Shown: positions 44,863 to 55,077, numbered from the stretch's first letter. The stretch is DNA of 64,000 nucleotides from Anaerovibrio lipolyticus (GCF_021531495.1 NZ_JADYTY010000004.1:1-64000); one strand, 5' to 3'. Numbers and translations: made by a program. Notes: generated by a model from the letters alone, not told the origin.

Positions 44863-45842
44863 TTATTAAACATTTTGTCCAAAGCATTTTCCTTGAAAAG
44901 ATTGCCCTGCTCTATATAGCGATGAACCATCTTTTCAGATTTATGTCTGGTTTGCCGCATGATTTCCAAAGTATTCAAATCATGCTGGGCTGCACTAGTG
45001 GCAAAGCCACGACGAAGGCTGTGGCCAGCAAAATCAGAGGGATCCAGTCCTAATCTGGCCATGTATTTCTTGACAATTTCTGCCACTGCCTTATCGTTTA
45101 ATTGAGTGTCCCTAGGCTGTAGATTTCGCTTAAAACCTCGGAAGAGGGGGCCGGAGGTAATGCCTGCTGCCTCCATCCAGTTTCTTACTGCTCGAACAGC
45201 ACATATTTCTTTCTGGGGGGCATAGGGAATGGCAATCTCTGAGCCAGCTCCCAGCTGATCGCCTTTGGATTGAGGAATAAAGACAACCATTCCCTGAGTG
45301 GTAAAGGTCAAATCCTCTATTTGCACCGCCACCAGCTCGGAACGGCGGAAGGCGCCGGCAAAGCCTAGAAAAAGCAATGCCTTGTCCCGCAGAGTAACCA
45401 AATCACTGCCTGACAGCATATCTGCCAGCAGGGGCAGGGTTTCCATGAGAATAGGAGCCTTGCCATGCTGAAAGGTGCCCTTTTCTCGGCGAATGGCCTG
45501 CATGGCATTGTGTACCATTACATGCTTGGCAGGATTGTTTTCCTGATAGCCTCCAGCAATATGATTCTCGGAAATAGCTGTTACCCGGCGGGAAACGGTA
45601 TTAGCCTTGGCGTTATCTGCCAAATCATTAATGTAGTTGACAATATCCTCTGGCTTGCAGGGAAGAGGGCAAAGCTTGTTGGCTTCGCACCAATCCGTAA
45701 AATCATTCCAGTCTGCCGCATAGGATTTCAAGGTATTATCACTTTTGGATTTGCGCATACGCCGTTTGCTTTTGGCAGAGAGCAGTACATTTTTATTTAT
45801 TTCCTTGTTATTGTATAGCAAAAAATCATCTCGTACATTCAT
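44856..45842 (-). CDS. Lone tyrosine recombinase (phage-integrase family)
   Basis: The 328-residue protein has a SAM-like core-binding domain (about 35-125, TLKSYAADWNDFTDWCEANK) and a catalytic domain. All six active residues are visible: R166 (AFRRSEL), K193, H274 and R277 (GHSLRR), H300 (RHKSEK) and Y309 (HRYIEQ). It should cut and rejoin DNA at a specific site. It differs from XerC/XerD in its basic N-terminal extension (SAKSKRRMRKSKS). No phage, transposon or cassette array lies beside it and no attachment repeats were found. It may be an orphan element remnant or have a chromosomal job. Its neighbours are unrelated. Confidence 0.9.
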   Translation of the reverse strand: MNVRDDFLLYNNKEINKNVLLSAKSKRRMRKSKSDNTLKSYAADWNDFTDWCEANKLCPLPCKPEDIVNYINDLADNAKANTVSRRVTAISENHIAGGYQENNPAKHVMVHNAMQAIRREKGTFQHGKAPILMETLPLLADMLSGSDLVTLRDKALLFLGFAGAFRRSELVAVQIEDLTFTTQGMVVFIPQSKGDQLGAGSEIAIPYAPQKEICAVRAVRNWMEAAGITSGPLFRGFKRNLQPRDTQLNDKAVAEIVKKYMARLGLDPSDFAGHSLRRGFATSAAQHDLNTLEIMRQTRHKSEKMVHRYIEQGNLFKENALDKMFNKK

Positions 45843-45899
45843 GAAATTTACCTCGAATTTTTCCTATGTCTCAGAATGGACAGCTGGAAATATTTTTCT

Positions 45900-47726
45900 T
45901 TAGATTTTGAATTTGCTTACAGCCTCCTGCAGCAATTCTGCCTGGGCGTTAAGCTCTACAGAGGCGGAAGCGGATTCCTCTGCTGTGGAGGAATTGGTCT
46001 GTACCACATTGGATACCTGCAATACCCCCTGATTCAGCATTTGCAGGGCAGAGCTTTGCTTCTGAGAGGCCTGGGCAATATCTGCCACCAGCACCGTTAC
46101 CTGATCTATGCTTTCCTTAATGCTGTGGAGAGCCTGAGCTGTACCTTTGGCCAGCTCAGTACCGGCATTTACCTTGTCAATGGAATGCTGAATAATCTCT
46201 GTGGTAGATTTGGCAGCCTCTGCACTGCGGGCAGCCAGATTCCGCACCTCCTCAGCCACTACAGCAAAGCCCTTGCCGTGCTGACCGGCTCTAGCGGCCT
46301 CTACAGCAGCGTTAAGAGCCAGAATATTGGTCTGGAAAGCAATTTCATCAATTACTTTGATAATCTTGGCAATATTGTTGGAGGATTCATTAATATCCAC
46401 CATAGCCTGTAGCATTTCCTCCATGCGCTGATTGCCTATATTGGCCTTGGTATGGGTATCGCTGGCCAGGTTATTGGCTTCTTCGGCATTGCCAGCGTTG
46501 TTCTTGGTCTGCTCGTTAATTTCGGAAATAGAGGCAGACAGCTCCTCCACAGAGGAGGCCTGAGAGGAAGCACCCTTGGCCAGCATATTGCCAGCATCAG
46601 CGATGTTTTTGGAACCGCTGGCTACCTGCTGGGAGGCAATGGAAATCTTGCTCATAACCTCATTCATCTGGCAGGACATTTTGTTAAAGGCATTGGCGGC
46701 ATGACCGATTTCGTCATTGGATTCTACGTTGAGACGGACAGTCAAATCTCCATTGGCCATCAGCTCAGATTTCTCTGCCAACTCTTTCATCGGAGTAGCA
46801 AAGGAATTAGCCAGTATCCGGGCAAAAACCACTACCAAGGCCAGCAGGACTATCATAATGATAGCAATTGTTGTTATAGCATTATAGATAACACTCATAA
46901 CATCACTGCGGGAGTTTTCCACCACGATACCCCAGCCCAGATTTCCTACAGAGGCACTGGCTGCCAGGGAGTCTACATTATCACCATTTACATATTGACA
47001 CACTTCGGTTTTGCCAGAGGCAGCAGCCTTTACAGGCTCCATACTGCTCCAATTGGTAAGAGTCTGCATAAATTTTTCCTCTGGATGTATCATAACATTA
47101 CCTTTGGAATCGGTGAGGAAAACAATCTCCTGTCTATCGGTTAGATTATTAGTGTCTTCCAACAAAAGCTTTTGGAGGGTATCCATATTAAAGGTGGAGG
47201 CCATAGCACCGACAACATTGCCGGCTTCGTCCTTGATAGGCACGGCAGCAATAATCATTACCCTGTTGGTAGCTTTGGATATAACAGCATCGCTGAAGGC
47301 ATAAGCCTTGCCCTCTTGCATTACAGCTCGAACATAATCTCTATCTGCTACGTTGACATAATTGCCAGAATCTCTAGCCACCTGCTGGCCTGTTAAATCA
47401 CAGATAAACATATTGCCAATCAAAGGAGAGTGCCTTACGCCATTTTGCAAGAGCGGTATCATCTGAGCTGGATTCATGCTTTTGGCTTCTAAAGAGGCAG
47501 ATAAAGCCTCCATGAGCTGTATCTGATTCATGAGAATATTATTTATGTTGTCAGATTTCATCCGAGCCACATAAAGATTGTGCTGATTTACTGTTGCCAT
47601 ACGTTCATTGTACATATTGTAGGAGGCAATAGCCGTAACAATGACAATAGGTATGAGCGCCAGAGTCAAAAAGCTTATGGACAGCTTTTGGGCAAGATTT
47701 AGATTTGCAAAAAGTCCCTTTAACAT
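45900..47726 (-). CDS. Methyl-accepting chemotaxis protein with Cache sensor
   Basis: The 608-residue receptor has transmembrane helix 1 (about 14-36), a periplasmic Cache-type sensor ([20 protein letters not shown]), transmembrane helix 2 near residue 285-310, HAMP, and a signalling domain with [20 protein letters not shown] at the tip. A cluster of Glu/Gln heptads gives methylation sites. It would steer flagella through CheA and CheW. The RDYVRAV and [14 protein letters not shown] segments are those of Cache domains that bind amino acids or carboxylates, so such a ligand is possible. Its cytoplasmic C-terminus SKFKI resembles the first receptor's. Confidence 0.94.
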   Translation of the reverse strand: MLKGLFANLNLAQKLSISFLTLALIPIVIVTAIASYNMYNERMATVNQHNLYVARMKSDNINNILMNQIQLMEALSASLEAKSMNPAQMIPLLQNGVRHSPLIGNMFICDLTGQQVARDSGNYVNVADRDYVRAVMQEGKAYAFSDAVISKATNRVMIIAAVPIKDEAGNVVGAMASTFNMDTLQKLLLEDTNNLTDRQEIVFLTDSKGNVMIHPEEKFMQTLTNWSSMEPVKAAASGKTEVCQYVNGDNVDSLAASASVGNLGWGIVVENSRSDVMSVIYNAITTIAIIMIVLLALVVVFARILANSFATPMKELAEKSELMANGDLTVRLNVESNDEIGHAANAFNKMSCQMNEVMSKISIASQQVASGSKNIADAGNMLAKGASSQASSVEELSASISEINEQTKNNAGNAEEANNLASDTHTKANIGNQRMEEMLQAMVDINESSNNIAKIIKVIDEIAFQTNILALNAAVEAARAGQHGKGFAVVAEEVRNLAARSAEAAKSTTEIIQHSIDKVNAGTELAKGTAQALHSIKESIDQVTVLVADIAQASQKQSSALQMLNQGVLQVSNVVQTNSSTAEESASASVELNAQAELLQEAVSKFKI

Positions 47727-47888
47727 ATTTCCATCCCCTTGTTATACATTTGGTAACATATACAGATATCTTCTTACAGTGTAACATATTTTGTTAAATT
47801 TGTAGATATAATTTGCTGAAATTAAACAAAATTTATAGAGTAGAAGAATAATTTGCGAAAATGCAGGATATGTAGTAACATTATTGTG

Positions 47889-48031
47889 TCGTGTTTTATA
47901 AAATGAGACTTATTCAGTGGGAGCTTTAGACTCCCAATGAATTTAGTCGAATAAATCCAGAGCCTTACGGGTGCTTAACTCCCTCCTAAGGGGAGGGAGC
48001 CTTAGCACCCGTTAGCATGGGGTAAACACGA
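47889..48031. repeat. Compact two-hairpin element with terminal inverted repeats
   Basis: TCGTGTTTTA (47889-47898) and GTAAACACGA (48022-48031) are inverted repeats with one mismatch. Inside are two stems: ATTCAGTGGGAG (47912-47923) with CTCCCAATGAAT (47931-47942), and a long one, ACGGGTGCT..CTCCCTCC with GGGAGGGAG..AGCACCCGT (47967-48012). It ends 25 bases before the prenyl synthase. It may be a MITE, an IS200/IS605-like hairpin remnant, or an mRNA leader. No second copy is visible in the window. The rest of 47727-47888 shows no gene. Confidence 0.6.
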
Positions 48032-48055
48032 GAAATTAAATGCAGGTGATTTATT

Positions 48056-49027
48056 TTGGCAAACAAGATGTTTGATTTGATTAAAAATGATTTGTCTCAG
48101 CTAGAGCTGGCATTACAGCAGGCTGCTACAGCACCAGAGAAGATTATTACAGAGATTGGTTCCCATTTGGTGGCTTCTGGTGGTAAGAGATTGCGCCCAG
48201 CGATTTATTTTCTGGCTGCCCGCTGTGGGCAGGACTTTGATTTGCAGAAGGCCATGCCTTTGGCTGTGGCTTTGGAAATGATGCATATGGCATCCTTGGT
48301 TCATGACGATGTTATTGACAGTGCAGATACCCGCCGGGGAGCTGTTACTGCCAATGCTAAGTGGGGCAACCAGATTTCTATTCTGGCAGGAGATTATCTC
48401 TTTGCCAAGGCTTTTGCGTTGGTAGCTGAAAATAACTATAGCAAGCGAGTTGATAGGCAGCTGGCTCGACTTATATGTGATCTTAGCTCTGGCGAGTTGA
48501 TTCAGAACAAGGAAATCTATAAGGCATCCTGTGATGTACAGGAGTATTATGAGCGTATCGCCAAGAAAACCGCCAATTTTATTGCTATTTCCTGTCAGCT
48601 TGGGGGCGATGTGGCCGGTCTTTCTGAGGAGTATATTCAGGCATTATACGATTTTGGCTACAATGTAGGCATGGCTTTCCAGCTTACGGATGATTTGCTG
48701 GATCTTACCAGTGATGATGTTACCTTGGGCAAGCCAGCAGGCAATGATATTCGTCAGGGAATTGTTACCCTGCCGGCAATTCGTGCTTTGGAGGTAAGCT
48801 CTGATAGGGATGAGCTTCATGCTATTGTTACAGACAAGAATATGACTGATGCCATGTTGCAGAGAGCCTTGGAGATAGTAAGGGCTTCTGATGGTATTGA
48901 ATTTTCCAAGCAGAAGGTGGAGGAGTTCCTGCAGGCGGCTGTGGATGTACTGCCACAGGAGATGCCGGAAGAGATACGAGATTCCTATCGCATGGTGGTA
49001 AGCTTTGTAGGCGGCAGAAAATATTGA
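48056..49027 (+). CDS. Trans-polyprenyl diphosphate synthase
   Basis: The 323-residue enzyme lengthens farnesyl-type precursors with isopentenyl units, giving the quinone side chain. The aspartate-rich motifs are intact: LVHDDVIDSADTRRG (first) and QLTDDLLDL (second), with GGKRLRPAIYFLAARCG before them. The chain length (hepta-, octa- or nonaprenyl) is not fixed by motifs alone. The start is TTG 48056 after GCAGGTGAT. It precedes a UbiD-type decarboxylase and UbiA-type transferase on the same strand, so it most likely serves menaquinone synthesis. Confidence 0.92.
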   Translation: MANKMFDLIKNDLSQLELALQQAATAPEKIITEIGSHLVASGGKRLRPAIYFLAARCGQDFDLQKAMPLAVALEMMHMASLVHDDVIDSADTRRGAVTANAKWGNQISILAGDYLFAKAFALVAENNYSKRVDRQLARLICDLSSGELIQNKEIYKASCDVQEYYERIAKKTANFIAISCQLGGDVAGLSEEYIQALYDFGYNVGMAFQLTDDLLDLTSDDVTLGKPAGNDIRQGIVTLPAIRALEVSSDRDELHAIVTDKNMTDAMLQRALEIVRASDGIEFSKQKVEEFLQAAVDVLPQEMPEEIRDSYRMVVSFVGGRKY

Positions 49028-49184
49028 GCCTGCACTAGAATAGGATATAGACAGATTGAGAACAATGGCGTTGAAGGATAGAAGCATTTGTCATGACTCA
49101 AAATCTGACAGTATAACGTAAAGGCATCTGCTTTTTGTGGGCAGGTGCCTTTCTGACAAAAAACACAGGGAGGACAGGGTATTT

Positions 49185-50645
49185 ATGGCCTTTAAGGATT
49201 TGCGAGAATATATAGCTGAGCTGGAAAGCAGGGGACTTTTGAAGCGAATTACCACTGAGGTGGATTGCCAGCTGGAGATTACAGAGATTACGGACAGAGT
49301 GTCCAAGATGGAGGGTAACAAGAATGTAGCCCTATTATTTGAGAATGTTAAGGGCTATGATATGCCAGTGCTGATGAATGCCTTTGGCAGTATGGAGCGC
49401 ATGGCTATTGCCTTTGGAGTGGAGAAGCTGGATGATGTGGCAGATGAAATGCGGGAAATTCTAAAGCTGCCTTATATTTCCCTGTCTCACAAGACAGATT
49501 TGCTTTCTATTATCCCTATGGCCAAAAAAGCCATTAATTTCCCTAAATATGTGAAAAAAGCACCTTGCCAGGAGGTTGTTATAACAGATAATCCATCCCT
49601 GGATAAGTTCCCTATTTTGAAATGCTGGCCCCAGGATGGAGGTTCCTTTATTACTTTGCCTTTGGTTTTTACCAAGAACCCTAAAACCGGCAAGCGGAAT
49701 GTAGGTATGTATCGTTTGCAGAAATATGATAGCTGTACCACTGGTATGCATTGGCATATTCACAAGAATGGTGCAGATAATTGTCGTGATACCAAGGCTA
49801 TGGGAGGCCAGAGAATGGAGGTAGCTGTAGCTATTGGTACAGATCCAGTAGTAACCTATGCGGCTACAGCACCACTGCCAAGGGATATTGATGAAATGGT
49901 TTTTGCTGGCTTCCTGCGGCATAAATCCGTGGAAATGGTAAAATGCAAAACTGTAGATGTGGAGGTACCTGCTGGAGCAGAGATTATTCTGGAGGGTTAT
50001 GTAGATGTGGATGAACGCCGTTGGGAGGGGCCGTTTGGTGACCATACCGGCTATTACTCCTTGGCGGATTATTATCCAGTTTTCCATATTACCTGTATTA
50101 CTCATCGCAAGAATCCAATCTATGCTTCTACCATTGTAGGCAAGCCCCCTATGGAGGATTGTTTCATAGCCAAGGCTACAGAGCGGTTATTCCTGCCTTT
50201 GTTGCAGCAGGCTATTCCAGAGGTGGTGGATATTAATATGCCTTTGGAGGGTGTATTCCATGATTGCATCTTCGTATCCATCAAGAAAACCTATCCAATG
50301 CAGGCGAAAAAGGTTATGACAGCCCTGTGGGGTATGGGCCAGATGATGTTTATAAAGATGATTATTGTGGTAGATGCCCATGTTAACGTACAGGATGAAA
50401 AGGAAGTATGGTGGCGGGTATTTAACAATATTGATGCCAAGCGGGATTTGATGATGGTAGAGGGGCCGCTGGATGTGCTGGATCACTCCTCTCCAATGGC
50501 CAAGTGGGGCACCAAGGTTGGTATTGATGCCACCAAGACCTGGCCAGAGGAAGGTCATACCAGAGAATGGCCAGACGAGATTACTATGGACAAATCTATC
50601 AAGGATATGGTAGATGCAAAGTGGGAGGCCTTGGGACTTGACTAA
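49185..50645 (+). CDS. UbiD-family decarboxylase (menaquinone synthesis, MqnL-like)
   Basis: The 486-residue protein is a UbiD-type decarboxylase that uses prenylated FMN. Family segments are LREYIAELESRGLLKRI, LKCWPQDGGSFITLPLVFT, GMYRLQKYDSCTTGMHWH (with the binding ENP/cofactor region), and DHTGYYSLADYYPVF. By context (prenyl synthase before, UbiA after) it probably removes the carboxyl group of a naphthoate or hydroxybenzoate intermediate. The start is ATG 49185 after GGGAGGACAGGG; the frame is open further upstream but lacks a site. The matching UbiX is not in the window. It overlaps the ubiA-like start. Confidence 0.9.
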   Translation: MAFKDLREYIAELESRGLLKRITTEVDCQLEITEITDRVSKMEGNKNVALLFENVKGYDMPVLMNAFGSMERMAIAFGVEKLDDVADEMREILKLPYISLSHKTDLLSIIPMAKKAINFPKYVKKAPCQEVVITDNPSLDKFPILKCWPQDGGSFITLPLVFTKNPKTGKRNVGMYRLQKYDSCTTGMHWHIHKNGADNCRDTKAMGGQRMEVAVAIGTDPVVTYAATAPLPRDIDEMVFAGFLRHKSVEMVKCKTVDVEVPAGAEIILEGYVDVDERRWEGPFGDHTGYYSLADYYPVFHITCITHRKNPIYASTIVGKPPMEDCFIAKATERLFLPLLQQAIPEVVDINMPLEGVFHDCIFVSIKKTYPMQAKKVMTALWGMGQMMFIKMIIVVDAHVNVQDEKEVWWRVFNNIDAKRDLMMVEGPLDVLDHSSPMAKWGTKVGIDATKTWPEEGHTREWPDEITMDKSIKDMVDAKWEALGLD

Positions 50646-51528
50646 GCATAGAGAAGGAAAGGCTAGTCTGTGGCAAAGACTGAATGCTCATTTGGACAAT
50701 ATAGCCTTTTATCAGACCATATTTTCCCTGCCATTTGCCTATATGGCGGTATTGCTGGCCTCTAAAGGTAAAGTGGATTGGTGGACCATGCTGTGGGTAA
50801 CCATGACCATTGTTTCTGCCCGTAGTGCAGCTCTGGCCTTGGACAATATGATTGATTTGAAATACGATGTGGATCAGCCAAGATGTCAGCAAAGACCAAT
50901 GGTGGCAGGTACAGTCAGCCGGCATAGTGTTCATGTGTTGATTGGCATTTGCGCAGCTGTGCTGGTATTTTCTGTATTACAGCTGAATCCTATCTGCATT
51001 AAGCTGCTGCCTATAGCGGCTCTGCCCTTTGTGATTTATCCCTTTATGAAGCGATATACCTGCTTCTGCCATTATATCTGCGGTATTGCGGTGGCTATGG
51101 CTCCGGCAGGAGGCTGGGTGGCTGTAACAGGCACCATTGATTATCCTATGGTGGTATTATTCCTGGCAGTTGCCTTGTGGATTGGCGGTTTTGATGTAGT
51201 ATATGGCGCTCAGGATGAGGAGTTTGACAAGGCTCATGGGCTGCATTCTATGGCCGTAGCTCTGGGAGTAAAAAATGCCCTGTTGCTGGCCAAAATCACC
51301 CATGTGATTACCTTGTGTATTTTCTTTTATCTAGGCCAGTTATTGTCTTTGGGCTATATGTATTATATAGGTGTCGGCATTGCTGGAGGGGTGCTGTATT
51401 TTCAGCATCAAATTATTGCCAGACAGGGCTTCAAGGCCTTTAATCGGCGTTATTATTTGAGAAATGGTATTGTTTCTGTGGCAATATTCCTGTGTACATT
51501 AATGAGTGTGCTATGGGAAGTAAAATAG
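50638..51528 (+). CDS. UbiA-family prenyltransferase (MqnP-like)
   Basis: The 296-residue polytopic membrane protein has about eight or nine helices and two aspartate-rich sites: DNMIDLKYDVDQPRCQQRPM and YGAQDEEFDKAHG, as in UbiA enzymes that attach a polyprenyl chain to an aromatic ring. With the neighbouring UbiD it fits the futalosine menaquinone route found in many anaerobes, though a classical MenA/UbiA role is not excluded. The start is TTG 50638, eight bases inside the end of the decarboxylase, with GGGAGG upstream; ATG 50614 in the same frame is the alternative. Confidence 0.88.
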   Translation: MTKHREGKASLWQRLNAHLDNIAFYQTIFSLPFAYMAVLLASKGKVDWWTMLWVTMTIVSARSAALALDNMIDLKYDVDQPRCQQRPMVAGTVSRHSVHVLIGICAAVLVFSVLQLNPICIKLLPIAALPFVIYPFMKRYTCFCHYICGIAVAMAPAGGWVAVTGTIDYPMVVLFLAVALWIGGFDVVYGAQDEEFDKAHGLHSMAVALGVKNALLLAKITHVITLCIFFYLGQLLSLGYMYYIGVGIAGGVLYFQHQIIARQGFKAFNRRYYLRNGIVSVAIFLCTLMSVLWEVK

Positions 51529-51597
51529 GCTGACAGTTGTCAGTCATAATAGGCAGTTGGCTCTGCCAGAACTGCATGGTGGAAGGAAGCGATAGTT

Positions 51598-52461
51598 ATG
51601 ACAGCAAGATTGTTGGAGGGCAAGGTATTTGCCGCTAAGTTAAAGGAAGAGGCAGGCAAAAAGGCTCAGGAGCTAAAGGCTAAATATGGCATTACCCCTG
51701 GTCTGGCTGTAATTATAGTTGGGGAAAATCCAGCTTCTCAGGTGTATGTTCGCAATAAGCACAAGGCTTGCACTGAGCTGGGCTTTTATTCCGAGGGGGT
51801 GGAGCTGCCTGCTACCACTACTAGAGAAGAGCTTTTGGCGGAAATTCAGCGTTTGAATAATGACGAAAAGATTCATGGCATCCTGGTACAGTTGCCTTTG
51901 CCAAAGGAATTGCAGCCATATGAATCTGAGGTGCTGGAGGCTATTAATCCATTGAAGGATGTGGATGGCTTCCATCCAGTTAATGTAGGCCGTCTGGTAA
52001 CTGGCCAAAAGGCACTGGTGCCTTGTACCCCTCATGGCTGTCTCCGTATGCTGGAGCTGGCAGAGATTCCTGTAGAGGGAGCTAATGCTGTGATTATTGG
52101 CCGCAGCAATATTGTGGGCAAGCCTATGTTTCACTTATTGCTGGGAAAAAATGCTACTGTTACCATCTGCCATTCCAGAACCAAAAATTTAGCGGAGATT
52201 ACCCGTCAGGCAGATATTCTGGTAGCAGCTGTAGGCAAGGCTGGCTTTGTTACCGCAGATATGGTTAAGCCGGGAGCTGCTGTTATTGATGTAGGTATTA
52301 ACCGCATTGCTCCTAAGAAGCTGGTGGGGGATGTGGATTTTGAAGCCGTGAAGGAAGTGGCAGGAGCCATTACTCCTGTACCTGGAGGCGTGGGATTGCT
52401 GACCATTGCCATGTTGATGCAGAATACTGTAGAGGCAGCCCGCTTACAGCTGGAGGGCTAA
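51598..52461 (+). CDS. folD: Methylenetetrahydrofolate dehydrogenase/cyclohydrolase FolD
   Basis: The 287-residue bifunctional enzyme interconverts 5,10-methylene- and 10-formyl-tetrahydrofolate, normally with NADP. Signatures are [51 protein letters not shown] and [13 protein letters not shown], with the active-site lysine in YVRNKHKA. It opens the one-carbon block folD-fhs-metF. GAAGGAAG precedes ATG. Upstream 51529-51597 holds two small hairpins (TGACA/TGTCA and GCAGTT/GAACTGC) without T tails. Confidence 0.96.
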   Translation: MTARLLEGKVFAAKLKEEAGKKAQELKAKYGITPGLAVIIVGENPASQVYVRNKHKACTELGFYSEGVELPATTTREELLAEIQRLNNDEKIHGILVQLPLPKELQPYESEVLEAINPLKDVDGFHPVNVGRLVTGQKALVPCTPHGCLRMLELAEIPVEGANAVIIGRSNIVGKPMFHLLLGKNATVTICHSRTKNLAEITRQADILVAAVGKAGFVTADMVKPGAAVIDVGINRIAPKKLVGDVDFEAVKEVAGAITPVPGGVGLLTIAMLMQNTVEAARLQLEG

Positions 52462-52569
52462 GGTTCAATATCTAAGCTAGGGTTTTGCCGGTGAGATTAC
52501 CTGTCCTGGGGGCGGGAAGCTACACTGGAAACATATATTTCTTGTAGTATATAGGGAGGTTGTTGTTGA

Positions 52570-54237
52570 ATGAAAACAGACGTAGAAATTGCGCAGGAAG
52601 CCCAGATGCAGCATATTAGGGAAATTGCTGCTAAGCTTGGTCTGACAGAGGATGATATTGAATTGTACGGCAAGTACAAGGCAAAGATTTCCTTGGATGC
52701 TTGGAACAAGGTAAAGAATGGTCCAGACGGCAAGCTGGTTCTGGTTACTGCCATTAATCCTACACCTGCTGGTGAGGGTAAAACCACTACCAGTGTAGGC
52801 TTGGCTGATGCTTTCCACAAGCTGGGACATAAGGTTGCTGTAGCTCTCCGTGAGCCATCTCTGGGGCCATGCTTTGGTCTGAAGGGTGGCGCTGCTGGCG
52901 GCGGCTATGCCCAGGTAGTTCCTATGGAAGATATTAACTTGCATTTTACTGGTGATTTTCATGCTATTACAACAGCCCACAATCTGTTGGCAGCAGTTAT
53001 AGATAACCATATCCAGCAGGGCAATGCGCTGGATATTGATGTACGCCGTGTGGCTTGGAAGCGGGTTCTGGATTTGAACGACAGAGCTCTCCGCAATGTG
53101 GTAATTGGTCTTGGCGGCAAGGCTCATGGTGTCCCAAGAGAGACTGGCTTCGATATCACTGTAGCCTCTGAAATGATGGCTATTCTTTGCTTGGCCAGCG
53201 ACCTGGAGGATATGAAGAAGCGTCTGGGAAAAATCGTAGTAGCTTACAGCCGTGATGGCCGTGCTATTAGAGCTGAGGAGCTGAATGTAACTGGTGCTCT
53301 GACTCTTCTGTTTAAGGATGCTATCAAGCCAAATCTGGTACAGACCTTGGAGGGAACTCCTGCCTTGATTCATGGCGGCCCATTTGCTAATATTGCTCAT
53401 GGCTGCAACTCTGTTATGGCTACCAAATTTGCTTTGAAGTTTGCTGATATAGCTATTACTGAGGCCGGTTTTGGTGCTGACCTCGGCGCAGAGAAGTTCC
53501 TGGATATTAAGTGCCGTTTCGCTGGCATTCATCCAGATGCAGTAGTTATTGTAGCTACTGTTAGAGCTTTGAAGATGCACGGTGGTGTACCAAAGACTGA
53601 GCTGGGCAAGGTGGATATGGCAGCTCTGGAGAAGGGGTTGGCTAATCTGACCAAGCACATTGAGAATGTACACAAATTTGGCCTGCCTGCTGTAGTGGCT
53701 ATTAATGCTTTCCCTACCGATACCAAGGAAGAATTGGATTTCGTAGAGGAGAAGTGCAACGCTTTGGGTGCATCTGTAGCCCTGTCCCAGGTATGGGCCA
53801 ATGGTGGCGAAGGCGGCGTGGAGCTGGCAGAAAAGGTATTGGAGGCTATGAAGCAGCCTGCTGATTTCCACTATATGTATGAGGTGGAACAGAGCATTCC
53901 TGAGAAGATTGAGGCCATTGCCAAGGCTATCTACGGTGCTGATGGAGTAGACTTTACTGCTCCAGCCAAGAAGCAGCTGGCAGAGATTGAGGCTTTGGGA
54001 CTGGACAAGATGCCTATTTGCATGGCCAAGACACAGTATTCCTTGTCTGACGATGCCACCAAGCTGGGACGCCCAGAGGGTTTCCGCATTACTGTTAAGG
54101 AGCTGCGGATTTCTGCTGGTGCCGGCTTTATTGTAGCTCTTACTGGCAATATTCTCACCATGCCAGGTCTGCCAAAGAAGCCAGCAGCCGAGAATATGGA
54201 TATTGATGTAAACGGAAAGATTACCGGCTTGTTCTAA
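52570..54237 (+). CDS. fhs: Formate:tetrahydrofolate ligase
   Basis: The 555-residue enzyme joins formate to tetrahydrofolate using ATP. The P-loop [18 protein letters not shown] lies near residues 66-83, and [20 protein letters not shown] with [18 protein letters not shown] are standard. Length equals the usual 555-560 residues. GGGAGG precedes the ATG by ten bases. It lies between folD and the metF-like gene. Together with FolD it allows formate to enter or leave the one-carbon pool for purines, methionine or acetogenic-style reduction. Confidence 0.97.
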   Translation: MKTDVEIAQEAQMQHIREIAAKLGLTEDDIELYGKYKAKISLDAWNKVKNGPDGKLVLVTAINPTPAGEGKTTTSVGLADAFHKLGHKVAVALREPSLGPCFGLKGGAAGGGYAQVVPMEDINLHFTGDFHAITTAHNLLAAVIDNHIQQGNALDIDVRRVAWKRVLDLNDRALRNVVIGLGGKAHGVPRETGFDITVASEMMAILCLASDLEDMKKRLGKIVVAYSRDGRAIRAEELNVTGALTLLFKDAIKPNLVQTLEGTPALIHGGPFANIAHGCNSVMATKFALKFADIAITEAGFGADLGAEKFLDIKCRFAGIHPDAVVIVATVRALKMHGGVPKTELGKVDMAALEKGLANLTKHIENVHKFGLPAVVAINAFPTDTKEELDFVEEKCNALGASVALSQVWANGGEGGVELAEKVLEAMKQPADFHYMYEVEQSIPEKIEAIAKAIYGADGVDFTAPAKKQLAEIEALGLDKMPICMAKTQYSLSDDATKLGRPEGFRITVKELRISAGAGFIVALTGNILTMPGLPKKPAAENMDIDVNGKITGLF

Positions 54238-54333
54238 TGTATGTGGAGAGGTAGAGCAGGTGCCTAGGCTGATGTTTGCACAGGTGCTTGCTCTGACTCT
54301 TATTGATATTAAATGTATAATGGAAGTGATATA

Positions 54334-55077
54334 GTGGGAAGAATTTCTTTGGAGCTGGTGCCACGTACACCAGAAGAACTGCGTAGCAATTTGGAATTGG
54401 TTAAGGAAAAAATCAAGGGTGTTGATTTGATTAATATTCCCGATTTGCTGCGTTTGGAAACCAGAAGCTGGCAGGGGGCAGCCATTGCCCAGGATTATTA
54501 TCCAGCTGTTATGCCTCATATCAGGGCTATTGATGTTAATCTGGCGGAACCTTTAGCTATGCGGCCGGAGCTGCGGCAAAGCGGTATTACAGAGGTGCTG
54601 GTTATTGAGGGAGATCCGCCCCAGGATATGACACATAAGGTTTATCCTACTATTACCACTGATGTTATACAAAAATTCCATCAGGAAATGCCTGAGGTAA
54701 AGGTTTATGCCGGTATTGACCAATATCGTGGCAGTATGCGTCAGGAGCTGTATCGTATTCATAGAAAGCTGCAGGCAGGTGCTGTAGGTTTCTTTACCCA
54801 GCCATTTTTTGATATGCGTCTTTTGGAAATGTATGCTGATATGCTGGAGGGACAGAATGTTTACTGGGGGATTACGCCAGTGACCTCCGAGCGTTCTCAA
54901 AGCTATTGGGAAATGAAGAACAATGTTATTTTTCCAAAAGATTTCCAGCCTACCATTGAATGGAGCATTGAATTTGGCTGTAAGGTACGGGATTTTGCCA
55001 AGCAGCATGGAGATAATCTATATTTGATGCCTATTCGTGGCAACCTCGAAGCCTATCTGGAAGGAATTTTGGGCTAA
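54334..55077 (+). CDS. Methylenetetrahydrofolate reductase-like protein
   Basis: The 247-residue protein begins RISLELVPRTPEELRSNLEL and has the TIM-barrel pattern of MetF-type flavoproteins (VNLAEPLAMRPELR, LVIEGDPPQDMTHKVYPT, AGAVGFFTQPFFDMRLLEMY, WGITPVTSERSQSYW). It is about 40 residues shorter than E. coli MetF, and the family match is clear only over parts. The preferred start is GTG 54334 after GGAAG; ATG 54313 lacks a site. By context with fhs and folD it probably reduces 5,10-methylene-tetrahydrofolate, but a related role is possible. No zinc-finger MetV partner is adjacent. Confidence 0.75.
   Translation: MGRISLELVPRTPEELRSNLELVKEKIKGVDLINIPDLLRLETRSWQGAAIAQDYYPAVMPHIRAIDVNLAEPLAMRPELRQSGITEVLVIEGDPPQDMTHKVYPTITTDVIQKFHQEMPEVKVYAGIDQYRGSMRQELYRIHRKLQAGAVGFFTQPFFDMRLLEMYADMLEGQNVYWGITPVTSERSQSYWEMKNNVIFPKDFQPTIEWSIEFGCKVRDFAKQHGDNLYLMPIRGNLEAYLEGILG

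Noticed and set aside
44856-47726. Prophage or integrative element around the recombinase
   Set aside because: The neighbours are a chemoreceptor and a small membrane protein; no structural, replication or transfer genes and no flanking direct repeats are seen.
51529-51597. Terminator or attenuator before folD
   Set aside because: Two small hairpins but no T tract and no leader peptide.
52462-52569. Possible folate riboswitch upstream of fhs
   Set aside because: Only short stems are visible (CTACA/TGTAG); the conserved core of the THF riboswitch is not recognised.
52477-54519. A 680-codon open frame on the minus strand opposite fhs
   Set aside because: It is the antisense shadow of a highly biased coding gene; fhs and its neighbours carry full family motifs and ribosome sites on the plus strand, and the minus frame shows no motif.
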